From Aureimonas sp. AU12 (lineage in GTDB: Bacteria; Pseudomonadota; Alphaproteobacteria; Rhizobiales; Rhizobiaceae): a stretch of 64,000 nt of DNA. Below are positions 18,948-30,052 of this stretch, piece by piece. Below the pieces are notes generated by a model. The model was not told where the DNA came from. It did no database searches and saw only the letters and a list, made by a program, of their open reading frames with translations. The stretch covers positions 1 through 64,000 of the forward strand of contig NZ_BBWH01000028.1 of the NCBI RefSeq assembly GCF_001463705.1, in the 5' to 3' direction. The position numbers and the translations under genes are program-made. Positions within the stretch are counted from its first letter, which is position 1. Every line of letters begins with the position of its first letter.

Positions 18948-20468
18948 ATGAACGTCGCCCGCCCCAACATCCTCGTCATCATGGTGGACCAGCTCAACGG
19001 CACGCTGTTCCCGGATGGGCCGGCGGGCTTCCTGCATGCGCCGAACCTCAAGGCGCTGGCGGCGCGCTCGGCGCGCTTCGTCAACACCTATGCGGCGAGC
19101 CCGCTCTGCGCCCCCGCGCGCGCCTCCTTCATGAGCGGCCAGCTGCCCTCGAAGACGCGCGTCTACGACAATGCCGCCGAATTCGCCTCCGACATCCCGA
19201 CCTTCGCCCATCATCTGCGGCGCGCGGGCTATCGCACCTGCCTCTCGGGCAAGATGCACTTCGTCGGCCCCGACCAGCTCCACGGCTTCGAGGAGCGGCT
19301 GACCACCGATGTCTACCCCGCCGATTTCGGCTGGACGCCGGACTATACCAAGCCCGGCGAGCGGATCGACTGGTGGTATCACAATCTCGGCTCGGTGACG
19401 GGAGCGGGGGTCGCCGAGATCACCAACCAGCTCGAATACGACGACGAGGTGGCCCATTTCGCCACCGCCAAGCTCTACGACTATGCGCGCGGCAACGACG
19501 CCCGGCCCTTCTGCCTGACGGTCTCCTTCACCCATCCGCACGACCCCTATGTCGCCCGGCGCCGCTTCTTCGACCTCTACGACGACGGCACGGCGCTGGA
19601 GCCGGTGGTCGAGCGCATTCCCTTCGGCGAGCAGGACCCGCATTCGCAGCGCCTGATGATGGCCTGCGACGACCACGCCTATCGCATCGGCGAGGCGCAG
19701 ATCGCCCGCGCGCGCCGCGCCTATTACGCCAACATCTCCTATATCGACGAGAAGGTGGGCGAGCTCATCGACGTGCTGGAGCGCACACGGATGCTGGAGG
19801 ACACCGCGATCCTCTTCGTTTCCGACCACGGCGACATGCTGGGCGAGCGCGGCCTGTGGTTCAAGATGAACTTCTTCGAGGGCTCGGCCCGCGTGCCGCT
19901 GATGATCTGCGCCCCCGGTATCCCCGCCGGCCCCTACATGCAGCCGGTCTCGACGCTCGACGTGCTGCCGACGCTCGCCGAACTCGTCGGCCTCGATCTC
20001 GGCCCCTCCGCCGCCTGGCTCGACGGGATCTCGCTCTTCGACACGGCGCGCCGGGGCGAGCGCGCCGAGCCGGTGCGGATGGAATATGCCGCGGAAGGGT
20101 CGGTGGCGCCGCTCGTCTCGATCCGGCAGGGCCGCTGGAAGTTCAACCGCTGCCCCGCCGATCCCGACCAGCTCTTCGACCTCGAAGCCGACCCGTCCGA
20201 GCTTCGCGATCTCGCCGCAGATCCCGCCCATGCCGAGATCGTCGCGGGCTTCGACGCGCAGGCGAAGCGGCTGTGGGATCTCCCGCGCTTCGACGCGGAG
20301 GTGCGCCAGAGCCAGGCCCGGCGCCACGTCACCTACGAGGCCCTGCGCAACGGCGCCTACTATCCGTGGGACTTCCAGCCCCTGCAGCGCGCCTCGGAGC
20401 GCTACATGCGCAACCACATGAACCTCGACAATCTCGAGGATCAGCAGCGCTTTCCCCGCGGCGAGTGA
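18948..20468 (+). CDS. betC: Choline-sulfatase BetC
   Basis: 506 residues. It hydrolyses choline-O-sulfate to choline and sulfate, feeding glycine betaine synthesis. Sulfatase features are metal ligands in NILVIMVDQLN (Asp14, Gln15), the formylglycine signature CAPAR with Cys54, Pro56 and Arg58, and SDHGDMLGERG with the Asp-His metal pair. Cys54 is at the same position in S. meliloti BetC. The C-terminal end is the extended tail typical of choline-sulfatases (YYPWDFQPLQRASERYMRN). The start is ATG 18948; the ribosome site is weak. It lies on the same strand as choX, which fits joint use of choline sources, but a GT61 gene separates them. Confidence 0.92.
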   Translation: MNVARPNILVIMVDQLNGTLFPDGPAGFLHAPNLKALAARSARFVNTYAASPLCAPARASFMSGQLPSKTRVYDNAAEFASDIPTFAHHLRRAGYRTCLSGKMHFVGPDQLHGFEERLTTDVYPADFGWTPDYTKPGERIDWWYHNLGSVTGAGVAEITNQLEYDDEVAHFATAKLYDYARGNDARPFCLTVSFTHPHDPYVARRRFFDLYDDGTALEPVVERIPFGEQDPHSQRLMMACDDHAYRIGEAQIARARRAYYANISYIDEKVGELIDVLERTRMLEDTAILFVSDHGDMLGERGLWFKMNFFEGSARVPLMICAPGIPAGPYMQPVSTLDVLPTLAELVGLDLGPSAAWLDGISLFDTARRGERAEPVRMEYAAEGSVAPLVSIRQGRWKFNRCPADPDQLFDLEADPSELRDLAADPAHAEIVAGFDAQAKRLWDLPRFDAEVRQSQARRHVTYEALRNGAYYPWDFQPLQRASERYMRNHMNLDNLEDQQRFPRGE

Positions 20469-20532
20469 CGGGCGTCACGGTTGCGGCGCACAACGGCGCG
20501 CTGTGGATGAGCCCTTGGCGAGTGTCGCGCAA

Positions 20533-20550
20533 CTGTCATAAGTCTGTCAT
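20533..20550 (+). promoter_or_regulatory. Pho box (PhoB operator)
   Basis: CTGTCATAAGTCTGTCAT matches the two-direct-repeat PhoB consensus CTGTCATA-N4-CTGTCAT almost exactly. It lies 82 bp upstream of ugpB, the expected place for phosphate-starvation induction of glycerol-3-phosphate uptake. Confidence 0.85.
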
Positions 20551-20631
20551 GCGATTGGAAGGTCGGCGGGGCTGGGAGGCGCCGTCGACCGTGGCCCGAC
20601 GAGGCCGCAGCGCTGGGAGCGATGCCTGACC

Positions 20632-21939
20632 ATGACGACCACCCCGACCCGTGCGGCCCTGATGGCCGCGACCCTTCTCGCCACCACGACGGGCGCCTTC
20701 GCGGCGACCGAGATCCAGTGGTGGCACGCGATGAGCGGCGCCAACAACGAGGTGGTGGAGACGCTCGCCAAGGAGTTCAACGCCTCGCAGGCCGACTACA
20801 AGATCACGCCGGTCTTCAAGGGCACCTATCCCGAGACGCTGAACGCCGGCATCGCCGCCTTCCGCGCCCGCCAGCCGCCTGCGATCATCCAGGTCTTCGA
20901 CGCCGGCACCGGCGTGATGATGGGTGCCGAGGGCGCGATCAAGCCGGCCGCCGAGGTGCTGGAAGAGGGCGGGCAGACCTTCGACAAGTCGAAATACCTG
21001 CCGGGCATCGTCTCCTACTATTCCAAGTCCGACGGCACGATGCTGTCCTTCCCCTACAATTCGTCCTCGCCGATCCTCTACTACAACAAGGACGTGTTCC
21101 AGAAGGCCGGGCTCGACGCCGCCAATCCGCCGAAGACCTGGCCCGAGGTTTTTGATGCTGCGAAAAAGATCAAGGCCTCGGGTGCCGCCCCCTGCGGCTT
21201 CACCACGACCTGGATGACCTGGATCCAGACCGAGAACTTCGCAGCCTGGAACAACGTGCCCTACGGCACCAACGAGAACGGCCTCGCCGGTCTCGACGTC
21301 AAGCTGCAGATCGACGCGCCGATCTTCGTCGACCACTTCCAGGCGATCGCCGATCTCGCCAAGGACGGCACGTTCCGCTACGGCGGGCGCACCGCCGAGG
21401 CCAAGCAGCTCTTCCTCTCGGGCGAATGCGGCATCCTGACGGAATCCTCGGGTGGCCTGGGCGACGTCGTGAAGTCCGGGATGAACTACGGCATCGGCCA
21501 GCTTCCCTACGACCCGAAGGGCTCCGGCCCGCAGAACACCATTCCGGGCGGGGCCAGTCTCTGGGTCTTCGGCGGCAAGTCGGATGCCGAGTACAAGGGC
21601 GTCGCGGCCTTCTTCGGCTTCCTGTCGCAGACCGACATCCAGTCGCGCCTGCATCAGGTCTCCGGCTACCTGCCGGTGACGCTCGCCGCCTACGAGGCGA
21701 CGAAGGCGTCCGGCTTCTACGAGAAGAACCCGGGCCGCGAGACGCCGATCCTGCAGATGCTCGGCAAGGCCCCGACCGAGAACTCGAAGGGCGTGCGTCT
21801 CGTCAACCTGCCGCAGGTCCGCGACATCGAGAACGAGGAGTTCGAGGCGATGCTCAACGGCACGCAGGACGCCAAGACGGCTGTGGCGAAGATCGTCGAA
21901 CGCGCCAACGCGGCGATCGCGCAGGCCGTGGCGCAGTAG
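20632..21939 (+). CDS. ugpB: sn-Glycerol-3-phosphate ABC transporter substrate-binding protein UgpB
   Basis: Periplasmic solute-binding protein, 435 residues. The signal peptide ends near residue 24 (TTTGAFA-AT). The mature start EIQWWHAMSGANNEVVETLA is the UgpB hallmark. Other family stretches are QVFDAGTGVMM, FPYNSSSPILYYNKD, WMTWIQTENFAAWN and VSGYLPVT. It binds glycerol-3-phosphate or glycerophosphodiesters. It is the first gene of ugpBAEC, directly under a Pho box. GGGAGCG precedes the ATG. The gap to ugpA is unusually long because repeats occupy it. Confidence 0.95.
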   Translation: MTTTPTRAALMAATLLATTTGAFAATEIQWWHAMSGANNEVVETLAKEFNASQADYKITPVFKGTYPETLNAGIAAFRARQPPAIIQVFDAGTGVMMGAEGAIKPAAEVLEEGGQTFDKSKYLPGIVSYYSKSDGTMLSFPYNSSSPILYYNKDVFQKAGLDAANPPKTWPEVFDAAKKIKASGAAPCGFTTTWMTWIQTENFAAWNNVPYGTNENGLAGLDVKLQIDAPIFVDHFQAIADLAKDGTFRYGGRTAEAKQLFLSGECGILTESSGGLGDVVKSGMNYGIGQLPYDPKGSGPQNTIPGGASLWVFGGKSDAEYKGVAAFFGFLSQTDIQSRLHQVSGYLPVTLAAYEATKASGFYEKNPGRETPILQMLGKAPTENSKGVRLVNLPQVRDIENEEFEAMLNGTQDAKTAVAKIVERANAAIAQAVAQ

Positions 21940-22194
21940 GGCGCGAGCGGGGCGGGCGGGGTTGAGCAGGGGCGTGTGGAGTTCAGGAGGCGGCGGCGGC
22001 TGTTTGTGGTGCTGATCTGAACGGAGTGGCTCGCCATTGGGATGTCATTGGTCCGCGGCCGAATAGTCAGGGCCCGTCACACACCCTCTCCCTCTCCCTC
22101 TTCTCTCTGCGCCTGCCGCAACGTGTCTCTCCTCTGAACCTGCCGCCTCCTCTCCATCCAAACCTCTCGTCATCCCGGCCTTGAGCCGGGATCC

Positions 22195-23373
<1,179 letters not shown>

Positions 23374-23380
23374 GCGAGCG

Positions 23381-24229
23381 ATGATCGAGAACCGCCCCTT
23401 CGCCACCGCCTTCGCGCATCTCGTGCTGATCCTCGGCGTCCTCATCGTCGCCTTCCCGATCTATTACACGTTCATCGCCTCGACCCAGAGCGTGCAGCAG
23501 ATCCTGCGCCCGCCGCTGCCGCTCCTGCCGGGAGACCAGTTCGCGGAAAACTACGGCCAGGCGCTGTTCGGCGGCGTCGGGCGGATCGGCGGCGTCTCGG
23601 TCTGGACGCTGCTCTTCAACACGAGCGTGATGGCGCTCGGCATCGCGCTCGGCAAGATCGTCATCTCGATCCTCTCGGCCTTCGCCATCGTGTTCTTCCG
23701 CTTTCCCTTCCGCATGGCCTTCTTCTGGCTGATCTTCATGACGCTGATGCTGCCCGTCGAGGTGCGCATCCTGCCGACCTACAAGGTGATGGTGGATCTC
23801 GGCCTTCTCGACACCTATGCCGGACTGATCCTGCCGCTCGTCGCCTCGGCCACCGCGACGCTCCTGTTCCGGCAGTTCTTCATGACGATCCCCGGCGAGT
23901 TGGTGGAGGCGGCGCGCGTCGACGCCGCCGGGCCGATGCGCTTCTTCCGCGACATCCTGCTGCCGCTGTCGAAGACGAACATCGCCGCGCTCTTCGTCAT
24001 CCTCTTCATCTACGGCTGGACGCAGTATCTCTGGCCGCTCCTCGTCACCAACGACAATCAGATGAACACGATCGTCATCGCGCTGAAGAAGATGGTCTCC
24101 TTCGCCGATGCCGACACACCCTGGAATCTCGTGATGGTGACGGCGATCCTCGCCATCGTGCCCCCCGTCCTGGTGGTGGTGCTGATGCAGCGCTGGTTCG
24201 TCAAAGGCCTCGTCGAGTCGGAGAAGTAA
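23381..24229 (+). CDS. ugpE: sn-Glycerol-3-phosphate ABC transporter permease UgpE
   Basis: Second permease, 282 residues, six predicted helices. It starts [20 protein letters not shown], with [18 protein letters not shown] following, both typical of UgpE. The EAA coupling loop is [20 protein letters not shown], and [15 protein letters not shown] follows. It pairs with UgpA to form the membrane channel. The ATG lies 8 bp after the ugpA stop, and its TAA overlaps the ugpC ATG by one base (TAATG), so it is tightly coupled within the operon. Confidence 0.95.
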   Translation: MIENRPFATAFAHLVLILGVLIVAFPIYYTFIASTQSVQQILRPPLPLLPGDQFAENYGQALFGGVGRIGGVSVWTLLFNTSVMALGIALGKIVISILSAFAIVFFRFPFRMAFFWLIFMTLMLPVEVRILPTYKVMVDLGLLDTYAGLILPLVASATATLLFRQFFMTIPGELVEAARVDAAGPMRFFRDILLPLSKTNIAALFVILFIYGWTQYLWPLLVTNDNQMNTIVIALKKMVSFADADTPWNLVMVTAILAIVPPVLVVVLMQRWFVKGLVESEK

Positions 24230-25332
24230 TGGCTGGCATCACGCTGACGGACGTCCGCAAGACCTATCCCGGCGGGCAGGAGGCGGTGAAGGGCATCTCG
24301 CTCGACATTCCCGACGGCGACTTCACGGTGCTCGTCGGGCCGTCGGGCTGCGGAAAGTCGACGCTGCTGCGCATGGTCGCCGGGCTCGAGGCGATCACCT
24401 CGGGCACGGTCTCGATCGGCGGGCGCGTCGTCAACGACCTGGAGCCGGCCGACCGCGACATCGCCATGGTGTTCCAGAACTATGCGCTCTACCCGCACAT
24501 GACCGTGCGCGGAAACCTCGCCTACGGCCTGAAGAACCGCAAGATGCCGGCGCCCGAGATCGAGCGGCGCATCGAGGCCGCGGCCAAGGCGCTGGAGATC
24601 CACGCCTTTCTCGACCGGCGTCCGGGTCAGCTGTCCGGCGGCCAGCGCCAGCGTGTCGCGATGGGTCGCGCCATCGTGCGCGAGCCCGCCGCCTTCCTCT
24701 TCGACGAGCCGCTCTCCAATCTCGACGCCAAGCTGCGGGTGCAGATGCGCGCCGAAATCCGACGCCTGCAGGCGCGGCTCGCCACCACCAGCCTCTATGT
24801 CACGCACGACCAGCTGGAGGCGATGACGCTGGCCGATCGGTTGGTGGTGCTGAACGGTGGGCTGATCGAGCAGGTGGGCACGCCGATCGAGGTCTACGAG
24901 AAGCCCGCCTCGCTCTTCGTCGCCTCCTTCATCGGCTCGCCCGCGATGAACCTCGTGCCGCTGGAGGGTGCGGTGACGGGCATCCGGCATCTGGACCGCG
25001 TCTTCCCCGGCGGGCGGATCCCGACCGGCGCGGTGCTGGGGGTGCGCCCCGAGCACATGAGCGTCGTCGGCGAGGGCACGCCCGCGTCCGGTCCGCTCCT
25101 CGACCTCGCGATCACCGCGATCGAGGCGGTGGGCGCCGAGACCTACATCTACGGCGCTTTCGCCGGCGACGGCACGACGGCGGGCGGCATCGTGGCCGCC
25201 GGGCGGGGGCCGGAGATCGCCGTTCGCATGCCCGGCCATGTCCGCCGCCAGCTCGGCGAGCGGGTGCTCGTCACCTTCGATCCCGCCCAGTCGCATCTCT
25301 TCGATGCGAGGTCGGGACGCAGGATCGATTAA
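24229..25332 (+). CDS. ugpC: sn-Glycerol-3-phosphate ABC transporter ATP-binding protein UgpC
   Basis: ATPase of the MalK/UgpC class, 367 residues. Walker A is GPSGCGKST near residue 37, Q-loop [13 protein letters not shown], signature [14 protein letters not shown] and Walker [17 protein letters not shown]. After about residue 235 comes the regulatory OB-fold (TOBE) region, with [13 protein letters not shown] and [12 protein letters not shown]. It energises UgpAE at the cytoplasmic face. It is the last gene of the ugp operon. A glycine riboswitch for the next gene begins about 100 bp downstream. Confidence 0.95.
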   Translation: MAGITLTDVRKTYPGGQEAVKGISLDIPDGDFTVLVGPSGCGKSTLLRMVAGLEAITSGTVSIGGRVVNDLEPADRDIAMVFQNYALYPHMTVRGNLAYGLKNRKMPAPEIERRIEAAAKALEIHAFLDRRPGQLSGGQRQRVAMGRAIVREPAAFLFDEPLSNLDAKLRVQMRAEIRRLQARLATTSLYVTHDQLEAMTLADRLVVLNGGLIEQVGTPIEVYEKPASLFVASFIGSPAMNLVPLEGAVTGIRHLDRVFPGGRIPTGAVLGVRPEHMSVVGEGTPASGPLLDLAITAIEAVGAETYIYGAFAGDGTTAGGIVAAGRGPEIAVRMPGHVRRQLGERVLVTFDPAQSHLFDARSGRRID

Positions 25333-25430
25333 GCCTTTCGCGTCTTGACCGGAATGAGGCGGGCGGTGCCGTTTCTTTGCGCTTGCCGCCGCATGCCGCA
25401 TGGCCTAGCGTCTGGGCATATCGCCGCTTG

Positions 25431-25615
25431 CGGGAGAGACCGGCTTCGATGCCGGCGCCGAAGGAGCAACCGCCCCGGAAACTCTCAGGCAAATGGACCG
25501 CGCGGCGCGATTTGAATCCGGAGAGTGACGGTGCTCAAGCATCCGTCCGCCGAAGGAGAAAGCGGTTTCGGGACTGATCCCGGCTCCGTGAAACTCTCAG
25601 GCCAATGACGGAGGG
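25431..25615 (+). promoter_or_regulatory. Tandem glycine riboswitch (gcvT motif)
   Basis: Two aptamers in series. Aptamer 1, about 25431-25505, contains GGGAGAGACC, the core GCGCCGAAGGAGCAA and AAACTCTCAGGCAAATGGAC. Aptamer 2, about 25518-25615, contains CCGGAGAGTGACGG, CGCCGAAGGAGAAA and AAACTCTCAGGCCAATGAC. These are the conserved purine-rich cores and 3' strands of glycine aptamers in their usual order. The element ends about 40 nt before the GTG of the DadA-like gene and sits in its leader. It probably acts as a glycine-dependent on switch. Confidence 0.93.
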
Positions 25616-25655
25616 GCACGAAGCCAGACCCGACGATTCGGGCAAAGGATCTATC

Positions 25656-26969
25656 GTGACCTCAGTCGCCGTCATCGGCGCCGGTATCACCGGCGTGACC
25701 ACAGCCTATAAACTCCTGGCCCAGGGCCTCGACGTCACCCTCTTCGACCGGAACGGTTATTCCGCGATGGAGACGTCCTTCGCCAATGGCGGCCAGCTCT
25801 CGGCGTCCAACGCCGAAGTCTGGAACAACCCGGCCACCTTCATCAAGGGGCTGAAGTGGATGCTGAGGAAGGACGCGCCGCTGCTCGTTCATCCCGCGCC
25901 CACCTGGCACAAGCTCTCCTGGATGTTCGAGTTCGTGATGGCCGCCCGCTCCTACGAGGAGAACACGGTCGCCACCGTCAAGCTCGCCATCGCCGCCCGT
26001 CGCCATCTCCTCGAAATGGCCGAGGCGGAGGGCATCGACTTCGACTGCGAGAAGCGCGGCATCCTCCATGTCTACGAGACGGAGGCCGAGTTCGGCCACG
26101 CGCTCAAGGTCAACCAGCTCTACAAGAAGGGCGGGCTGGAGCGCGACGTTCTGGACGATGCCGGCATCCACGCGATCGAGCCGGCGCTGGCCGGCAACTT
26201 CCGTGGCGGCTTCTTCACGCCCAGCGACTTCACCGGCGACATCCACAAGTACACGCGCGGTCTCGCCGAGGCATGCCTGCGCCGGGGCGGCACGATCCGC
26301 TACGATGCCGACGTCACGCAACTGTCGAAGCGCGAGGAGGGCGGCGTCGCCGTCTTCGCGCGCCGCTCGGGTAGCGAGGACCAGCCGGCGCGCGAGGATT
26401 TCGACGCCGTCGTGGTCTGCGCCGGCATCGCCTCGCGCCGCTTCGCTCACATGCTCGGCGACCGCGTCAACATCTATCCGGTGAAGGGCTATTCGATCAC
26501 CGTGAACCTCGAGGACGAGGCGAGCCGGGCGGGTGCGCCCACCGTCTCGCTCCTCGACGACAAGGCCAAGATCGTCACCAGCCGGCTGGGGCCGAACCGG
26601 CTGCGCATCGCCGGCACCGCCGAGTTCGCGGGCGAGAACCGCGACATCCGCATGGCCCGCATCAAGCCGCTGGTGGACTGGTGCCGCTATCGCTTCCCCG
26701 GCGTCTCCACGTCGTCGGTCGTGCCGTGGGCCGGCTTGCGCCCGATGATGCCCGACATGCTGCCGCGCGTGGGTCGCGGCAAGGCGGAAGGCGTCTACTA
26801 CAACACCGGCCACGGGCATCTCGGCTGGACGCTCTCGGCGATCACCGCCGACACGATCGCGGCCGAGGTCGCCGGCGACTTCGCGGCGCCCGGCGTTGCC
26901 GTGTCGGGCTCCCTGAAGCCCGTCGACGCCGTGCGCGCCGAGGCCGAGCGGCTGACCGAAGCCGCCTGA
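25656..26969 (+). CDS. FAD-dependent D-amino acid dehydrogenase (DadA-like), riboswitch-controlled
   Basis: 437 residues, DAO-type flavoprotein. Seen: a dinucleotide-binding GAGITG at 8-13 in VAVIGAGITGVTTAYKLL, then FDRNGYSAMETSFANGGQLS as in DadA, and near the C-terminus GLRPMMPDMLPRVGR and YYNTGHGHLGWTLS (FAD-binding end). The family oxidatively deaminates D-amino acids to 2-oxo acids and passes electrons to quinones. The start is GTG 25656, preceded by AAGGA at 7 bp. Starting at the upstream ATG-like frame would place codons inside the riboswitch. Control by a glycine riboswitch suggests glycine or a glycine-derived compound is the substrate or signal, which is inference. Confidence 0.85.
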   Translation: MTSVAVIGAGITGVTTAYKLLAQGLDVTLFDRNGYSAMETSFANGGQLSASNAEVWNNPATFIKGLKWMLRKDAPLLVHPAPTWHKLSWMFEFVMAARSYEENTVATVKLAIAARRHLLEMAEAEGIDFDCEKRGILHVYETEAEFGHALKVNQLYKKGGLERDVLDDAGIHAIEPALAGNFRGGFFTPSDFTGDIHKYTRGLAEACLRRGGTIRYDADVTQLSKREEGGVAVFARRSGSEDQPAREDFDAVVVCAGIASRRFAHMLGDRVNIYPVKGYSITVNLEDEASRAGAPTVSLLDDKAKIVTSRLGPNRLRIAGTAEFAGENRDIRMARIKPLVDWCRYRFPGVSTSSVVPWAGLRPMMPDMLPRVGRGKAEGVYYNTGHGHLGWTLSAITADTIAAEVAGDFAAPGVAVSGSLKPVDAVRAEAERLTEAA

Positions 26970-27086
26970 GGCTCTGGCGGCCGACCGCCTGCGGTTGGCA
27001 GCTGCCATCTCTCCCCGTTCTGTCCCCGCCCTTGCGGCGGCGCTCATGGTTGGGCGTCGCCGCAAACCGCCCGAGGACCGAACGCC

Positions 27087-27695
27087 ATGCCACTCTCCCC
27101 CGACATCGTCGCCGCCGCCCGCGAGGTCGAGGCCCGCGAGGGCGTCAGCGCCGCCGTGCTCCTTGCCGTCGCGCTCGTTGAGACCAACGCCCGCGCCACC
27201 GCTGCGGTCGGCACGCGGCGCGAGCCGCTCATCCGCTTCGAGGGGCACTATTTCGACCGGTTGCTGCCGGAGGCCGGTCGGCGCATCGCACGGCTGGCCG
27301 GTCTCGCGCATCCCAAGGCCGGCCGCATCCGCAACCCGTCGGGCCAGGAGGCCCGCTGGCGCCTCCTCGACCGCGCCAGCGCCATCGATCCGGCCGCCGC
27401 CTATGCCGCGACGTCCTGGGGGCTGGGGCAGGTGATGGGTGCGCATTGGCAGCGCCTCGGGTTTCGCTCGGCTGTGGAACTCGCCGCCATGGCCCGCACG
27501 TCCGCCGCCGGGCAGCTGACGATCGCCGCGCGGTTCCTCAAGATCGGCGCGCTCGCCGAGCGGCTCGTCTCGGGCGACGCCGCCGGTTTCGCGCGGCTCT
27601 ACAACGGACCGAACTTCGCCGCCAACGGCTACGACGCCAAGATCGCCGTCGCCTACCGAACGCTTCGCCGGCATCTGGAAGCCGCCGCCATCTGA
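27087..27695 (+). CDS. N-acetylmuramidase domain protein (DUF3380 family)
   Basis: 202 residues. It matches the N-acetylmuramidase family known from phage endolysins and bacterial lytic enzymes, which cut the MurNAc-GlcNAc bond in peptidoglycan. Key stretches are VALVETNARA (candidate catalytic Glu), IRFEGHYFDRLLP, ATSWGLGQVMGAHWQRLGF, and the C-terminal ARLYNGPNFAANGYDAKIAVAY. There is no signal peptide or peptidoglycan-binding domain, so export would need a holin or Tat/Sec-independent route. There are no phage genes nearby. GAGGA lies 10 bp before the ATG. It is followed 17 bp later by otsB on the same strand; a functional link is not evident. Confidence 0.8.
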   Translation: MPLSPDIVAAAREVEAREGVSAAVLLAVALVETNARATAAVGTRREPLIRFEGHYFDRLLPEAGRRIARLAGLAHPKAGRIRNPSGQEARWRLLDRASAIDPAAAYAATSWGLGQVMGAHWQRLGFRSAVELAAMARTSAAGQLTIAARFLKIGALAERLVSGDAAGFARLYNGPNFAANGYDAKIAVAYRTLRRHLEAAAI

Positions 27696-27712
27696 ACCGC
27701 GTCGCGGTGGTC

Positions 27713-28477
27713 ATGCCGGGGCCGGGGCCTATGTCAGGCCCCATGACGATCCCCCCCGCGTTCGACCCCGCCCGCCACGCCCTCTTCGTCGACTTCGACG
27801 GCACGCTCGTCGAACTCGTCGACGACCCGCAGGCGGTGGCGATCTCACGCGAGGCGCTCGTGCGCCTGGCGGACATCCAGCGCGAGAGCGGCGGCGCCTT
27901 CGCCGTTCTCAGTGGCCGGCGCATCGGGGATCTCGACCGGTTCCTCGCGCCGCTGCGCTTCGCCGCCGCCGGCGTCCACGGGCTCGAGCGGCGCGAGACC
28001 CCGGAGGCCGAGATCGTCCGGCTCGCCGGCCCCGAACGCCTCGACCCCTTGCGCGCCGCGATAACGGCAGCGCTCGCCGAGCAGCCGGGCCTGCGTCTGG
28101 AGGACAAGGGCACTGCGCTCGTCGTCCACTATCGCGGGCGTCCCGAGCTGAAGGGTGAGGCCGACCGCCTCGTCGAGGACGCCGTCGCTGGCGACGAAGG
28201 CTTTTCGATCATGCGCGGAGATCATATCGTCGAGGTGCATCTGGCCGGCATGGACAAGGGGCGCGCACTCCACGCCTTCATGATGGCCGCGCCGTTCCTC
28301 GGCCGCGTGCCGGTCTATATCGGCGACGACACGACCGACGAGTTCGGCTTCGGCGTCGTAAAGGAGCTGGGGGGCATCGCGATCAAGGTCGGGCTCGGGG
28401 AAAGCGTGGCCGACTACCGGCTGGCCGCCGTCGATTCGGTCCATCGCTGGCTCGGCGCCGAGACGGGCAACGCTTGA
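27713..28477 (+). CDS. otsB: Trehalose-6-phosphate phosphatase OtsB
   Basis: About 254 residues, HAD-superfamily phosphatase that removes phosphate from trehalose-6-phosphate. The nucleophile motif is FVDFDGTLVEL with Asp27 and Asp29, and SGRRIGDLD supplies motif II. A lysine lies in AGMDKGRALHAFM. The final acidic motif GDDTTDEFGF is at the end of the core. Starts are ambiguous: ATG 27713, 27731 or 27743, none with a clear ribosome site. The domain begins just after the last. It is followed by otsA with a 44-bp gap, forming an otsBA operon for trehalose synthesis in osmotic or desiccation stress. Confidence 0.9.
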   Translation: MPGPGPMSGPMTIPPAFDPARHALFVDFDGTLVELVDDPQAVAISREALVRLADIQRESGGAFAVLSGRRIGDLDRFLAPLRFAAAGVHGLERRETPEAEIVRLAGPERLDPLRAAITAALAEQPGLRLEDKGTALVVHYRGRPELKGEADRLVEDAVAGDEGFSIMRGDHIVEVHLAGMDKGRALHAFMMAAPFLGRVPVYIGDDTTDEFGFGVVKELGGIAIKVGLGESVADYRLAAVDSVHRWLGAETGNA

Positions 28478-28521
28478 GCGCTCCGGCAGGCTCGGCGACA
28501 CAGGAAAGAGGGGATCCATCC

Positions 28522-29973
28522 ATGACGGAGAACTCGGGACGATTGGTCGTCGTGTCCAACCGCGTCGGGCCGCTGAGCGACGAGGGCAAGGCCGGCGGGC
28601 TCGCGGTGGGCCTCGCCGATGCGCTGCGCCGGCGCGGCGGGCTCTGGTTCGGCTGGAGCGGTGACATCTCGGAGGCGGGGACCGCCAGCGAGCTGAAGAC
28701 CGAGGTCCACGGCGACACCTCGCTCGTGACCATCGACATGACGCAGGACGAGATCGACGGCTTCTATTTCGGCTATGCCAACCGCTCGCTCTGGCCGCTG
28801 CTGCACTACCGGCTGGACATCGCCACCTTCGACCGCAGCTCCGACCGGGTGTATCGCGCGGTCAACCGCCGCTTCGCCGAGCGGCTGGCGCCGCAGCTGC
28901 AAGCCGACGACCTCGTCTGGATCCACGACTACCATTTTTTCTACATGGGCTCGGAGCTGCGCCGCGCCGGCTATGACGGGCGGCTCGGCTACTTCCTGCA
29001 CATTCCCTTCTGCCCGCCCGAGATGCTGACGGCGCTGCCGGCGAGCCACGATCTCGTGCGCGCCATGCTCGATTACGACGTGATCGGCTTCCAGACCGAC
29101 GGCGACCGGCGCAACTTCGTGGCCTTCTGCGTGCAGGAATTCGGGGCCGAGGATGTCGATGGCGACCGGGTGCGTACGGCCGACGGGCGCATCGTGCGCG
29201 CCTCCGCCTTTCCCATCGGCATCGACGCGCAGGGCTTCGCCGAGTTCGCCACGTCCGACGAGGCCCGCGAGCACGAGGCGATGGTCAAGGACATCGCGCG
29301 TGGGCGCCACCAGATCGTCGGCGTCGACCGGATGGACTATTCGAAGGGCATCGTCGAGCGCTTCCGGGGCTACGAGCAGCTGCTCGAGGACCATGCCGAG
29401 GAGCGGGGGCAGGTCCAGTTCCTGCAGGTCGCGCCGCTCTCGCGCTCCGAGCTGGAGGCCTATGCGGATCTGCGCAACGAGCTGGAGGGTCTGGCGGGCA
29501 ACATCAACGGCCGCTTCGCCACGCTCGACTGGAACCCGATCCAGATCCTCGTCAACGGCTTCACTCGCCGCGCGCTCGCCGGAATCTACCGCGCCGCTCA
29601 GGTCTGCATGGTGACGCCGCTGCGCGACGGCATGAACCTCGTCGCCAAGGAGTTCATCGCCGCGCAGGACCCCGACGATCCCGGCGTCCTCATCCTGTCG
29701 CGCTTCGCCGGCGCGCGGGCCGAGCTGCCGGAAGCGCTGATCATCAATCCCTATTCCACCGACGACATCTCGCGCGCCCTGCATCGCGCGCTGAAGATGC
29801 CGCTGGAGGAGCGGCGCGAGCGCCATGCCGCGATGCGCGAGCGGGTGTTCCGCAACACCGCGCAGAACTGGTGCGAGACCTTCCTCGCCGTCCTCGACGA
29901 CACCAACGAACGGGCGCTGCAGCCGCGCTCCTGGTGGCACCGTTGGGGTTTCGGAGGTCCGGCGACGAACTGA
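28522..29973 (+). CDS. otsA: Trehalose-6-phosphate synthase OtsA
   Basis: 483 residues, GT20 retaining glycosyltransferase joining UDP-glucose and glucose-6-phosphate. Family motifs are [20 protein letters not shown] (N-terminal loop), [45 protein letters not shown], and [19 protein letters not shown] near the end. The start is ATG 28522 behind GAGGGG. A 16-codon upstream extension is less likely. Cytoplasmic. It works with OtsB directly upstream. The C-terminus has no phosphatase domain, consistent with the separate otsB. Confidence 0.95.
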   Translation: MTENSGRLVVVSNRVGPLSDEGKAGGLAVGLADALRRRGGLWFGWSGDISEAGTASELKTEVHGDTSLVTIDMTQDEIDGFYFGYANRSLWPLLHYRLDIATFDRSSDRVYRAVNRRFAERLAPQLQADDLVWIHDYHFFYMGSELRRAGYDGRLGYFLHIPFCPPEMLTALPASHDLVRAMLDYDVIGFQTDGDRRNFVAFCVQEFGAEDVDGDRVRTADGRIVRASAFPIGIDAQGFAEFATSDEAREHEAMVKDIARGRHQIVGVDRMDYSKGIVERFRGYEQLLEDHAEERGQVQFLQVAPLSRSELEAYADLRNELEGLAGNINGRFATLDWNPIQILVNGFTRRALAGIYRAAQVCMVTPLRDGMNLVAKEFIAAQDPDDPGVLILSRFAGARAELPEALIINPYSTDDISRALHRALKMPLEERRERHAAMRERVFRNTAQNWCETFLAVLDDTNERALQPRSWWHRWGFGGPATN

Positions 29974-30052
29974 GCCCGGCGCGCGAAGCTCTGGACGGTC
30001 GTGGGAGAAGGCGTAAGCTTCGCCGTCTGGCCTCGAGTGGAAAGGACGCGTC

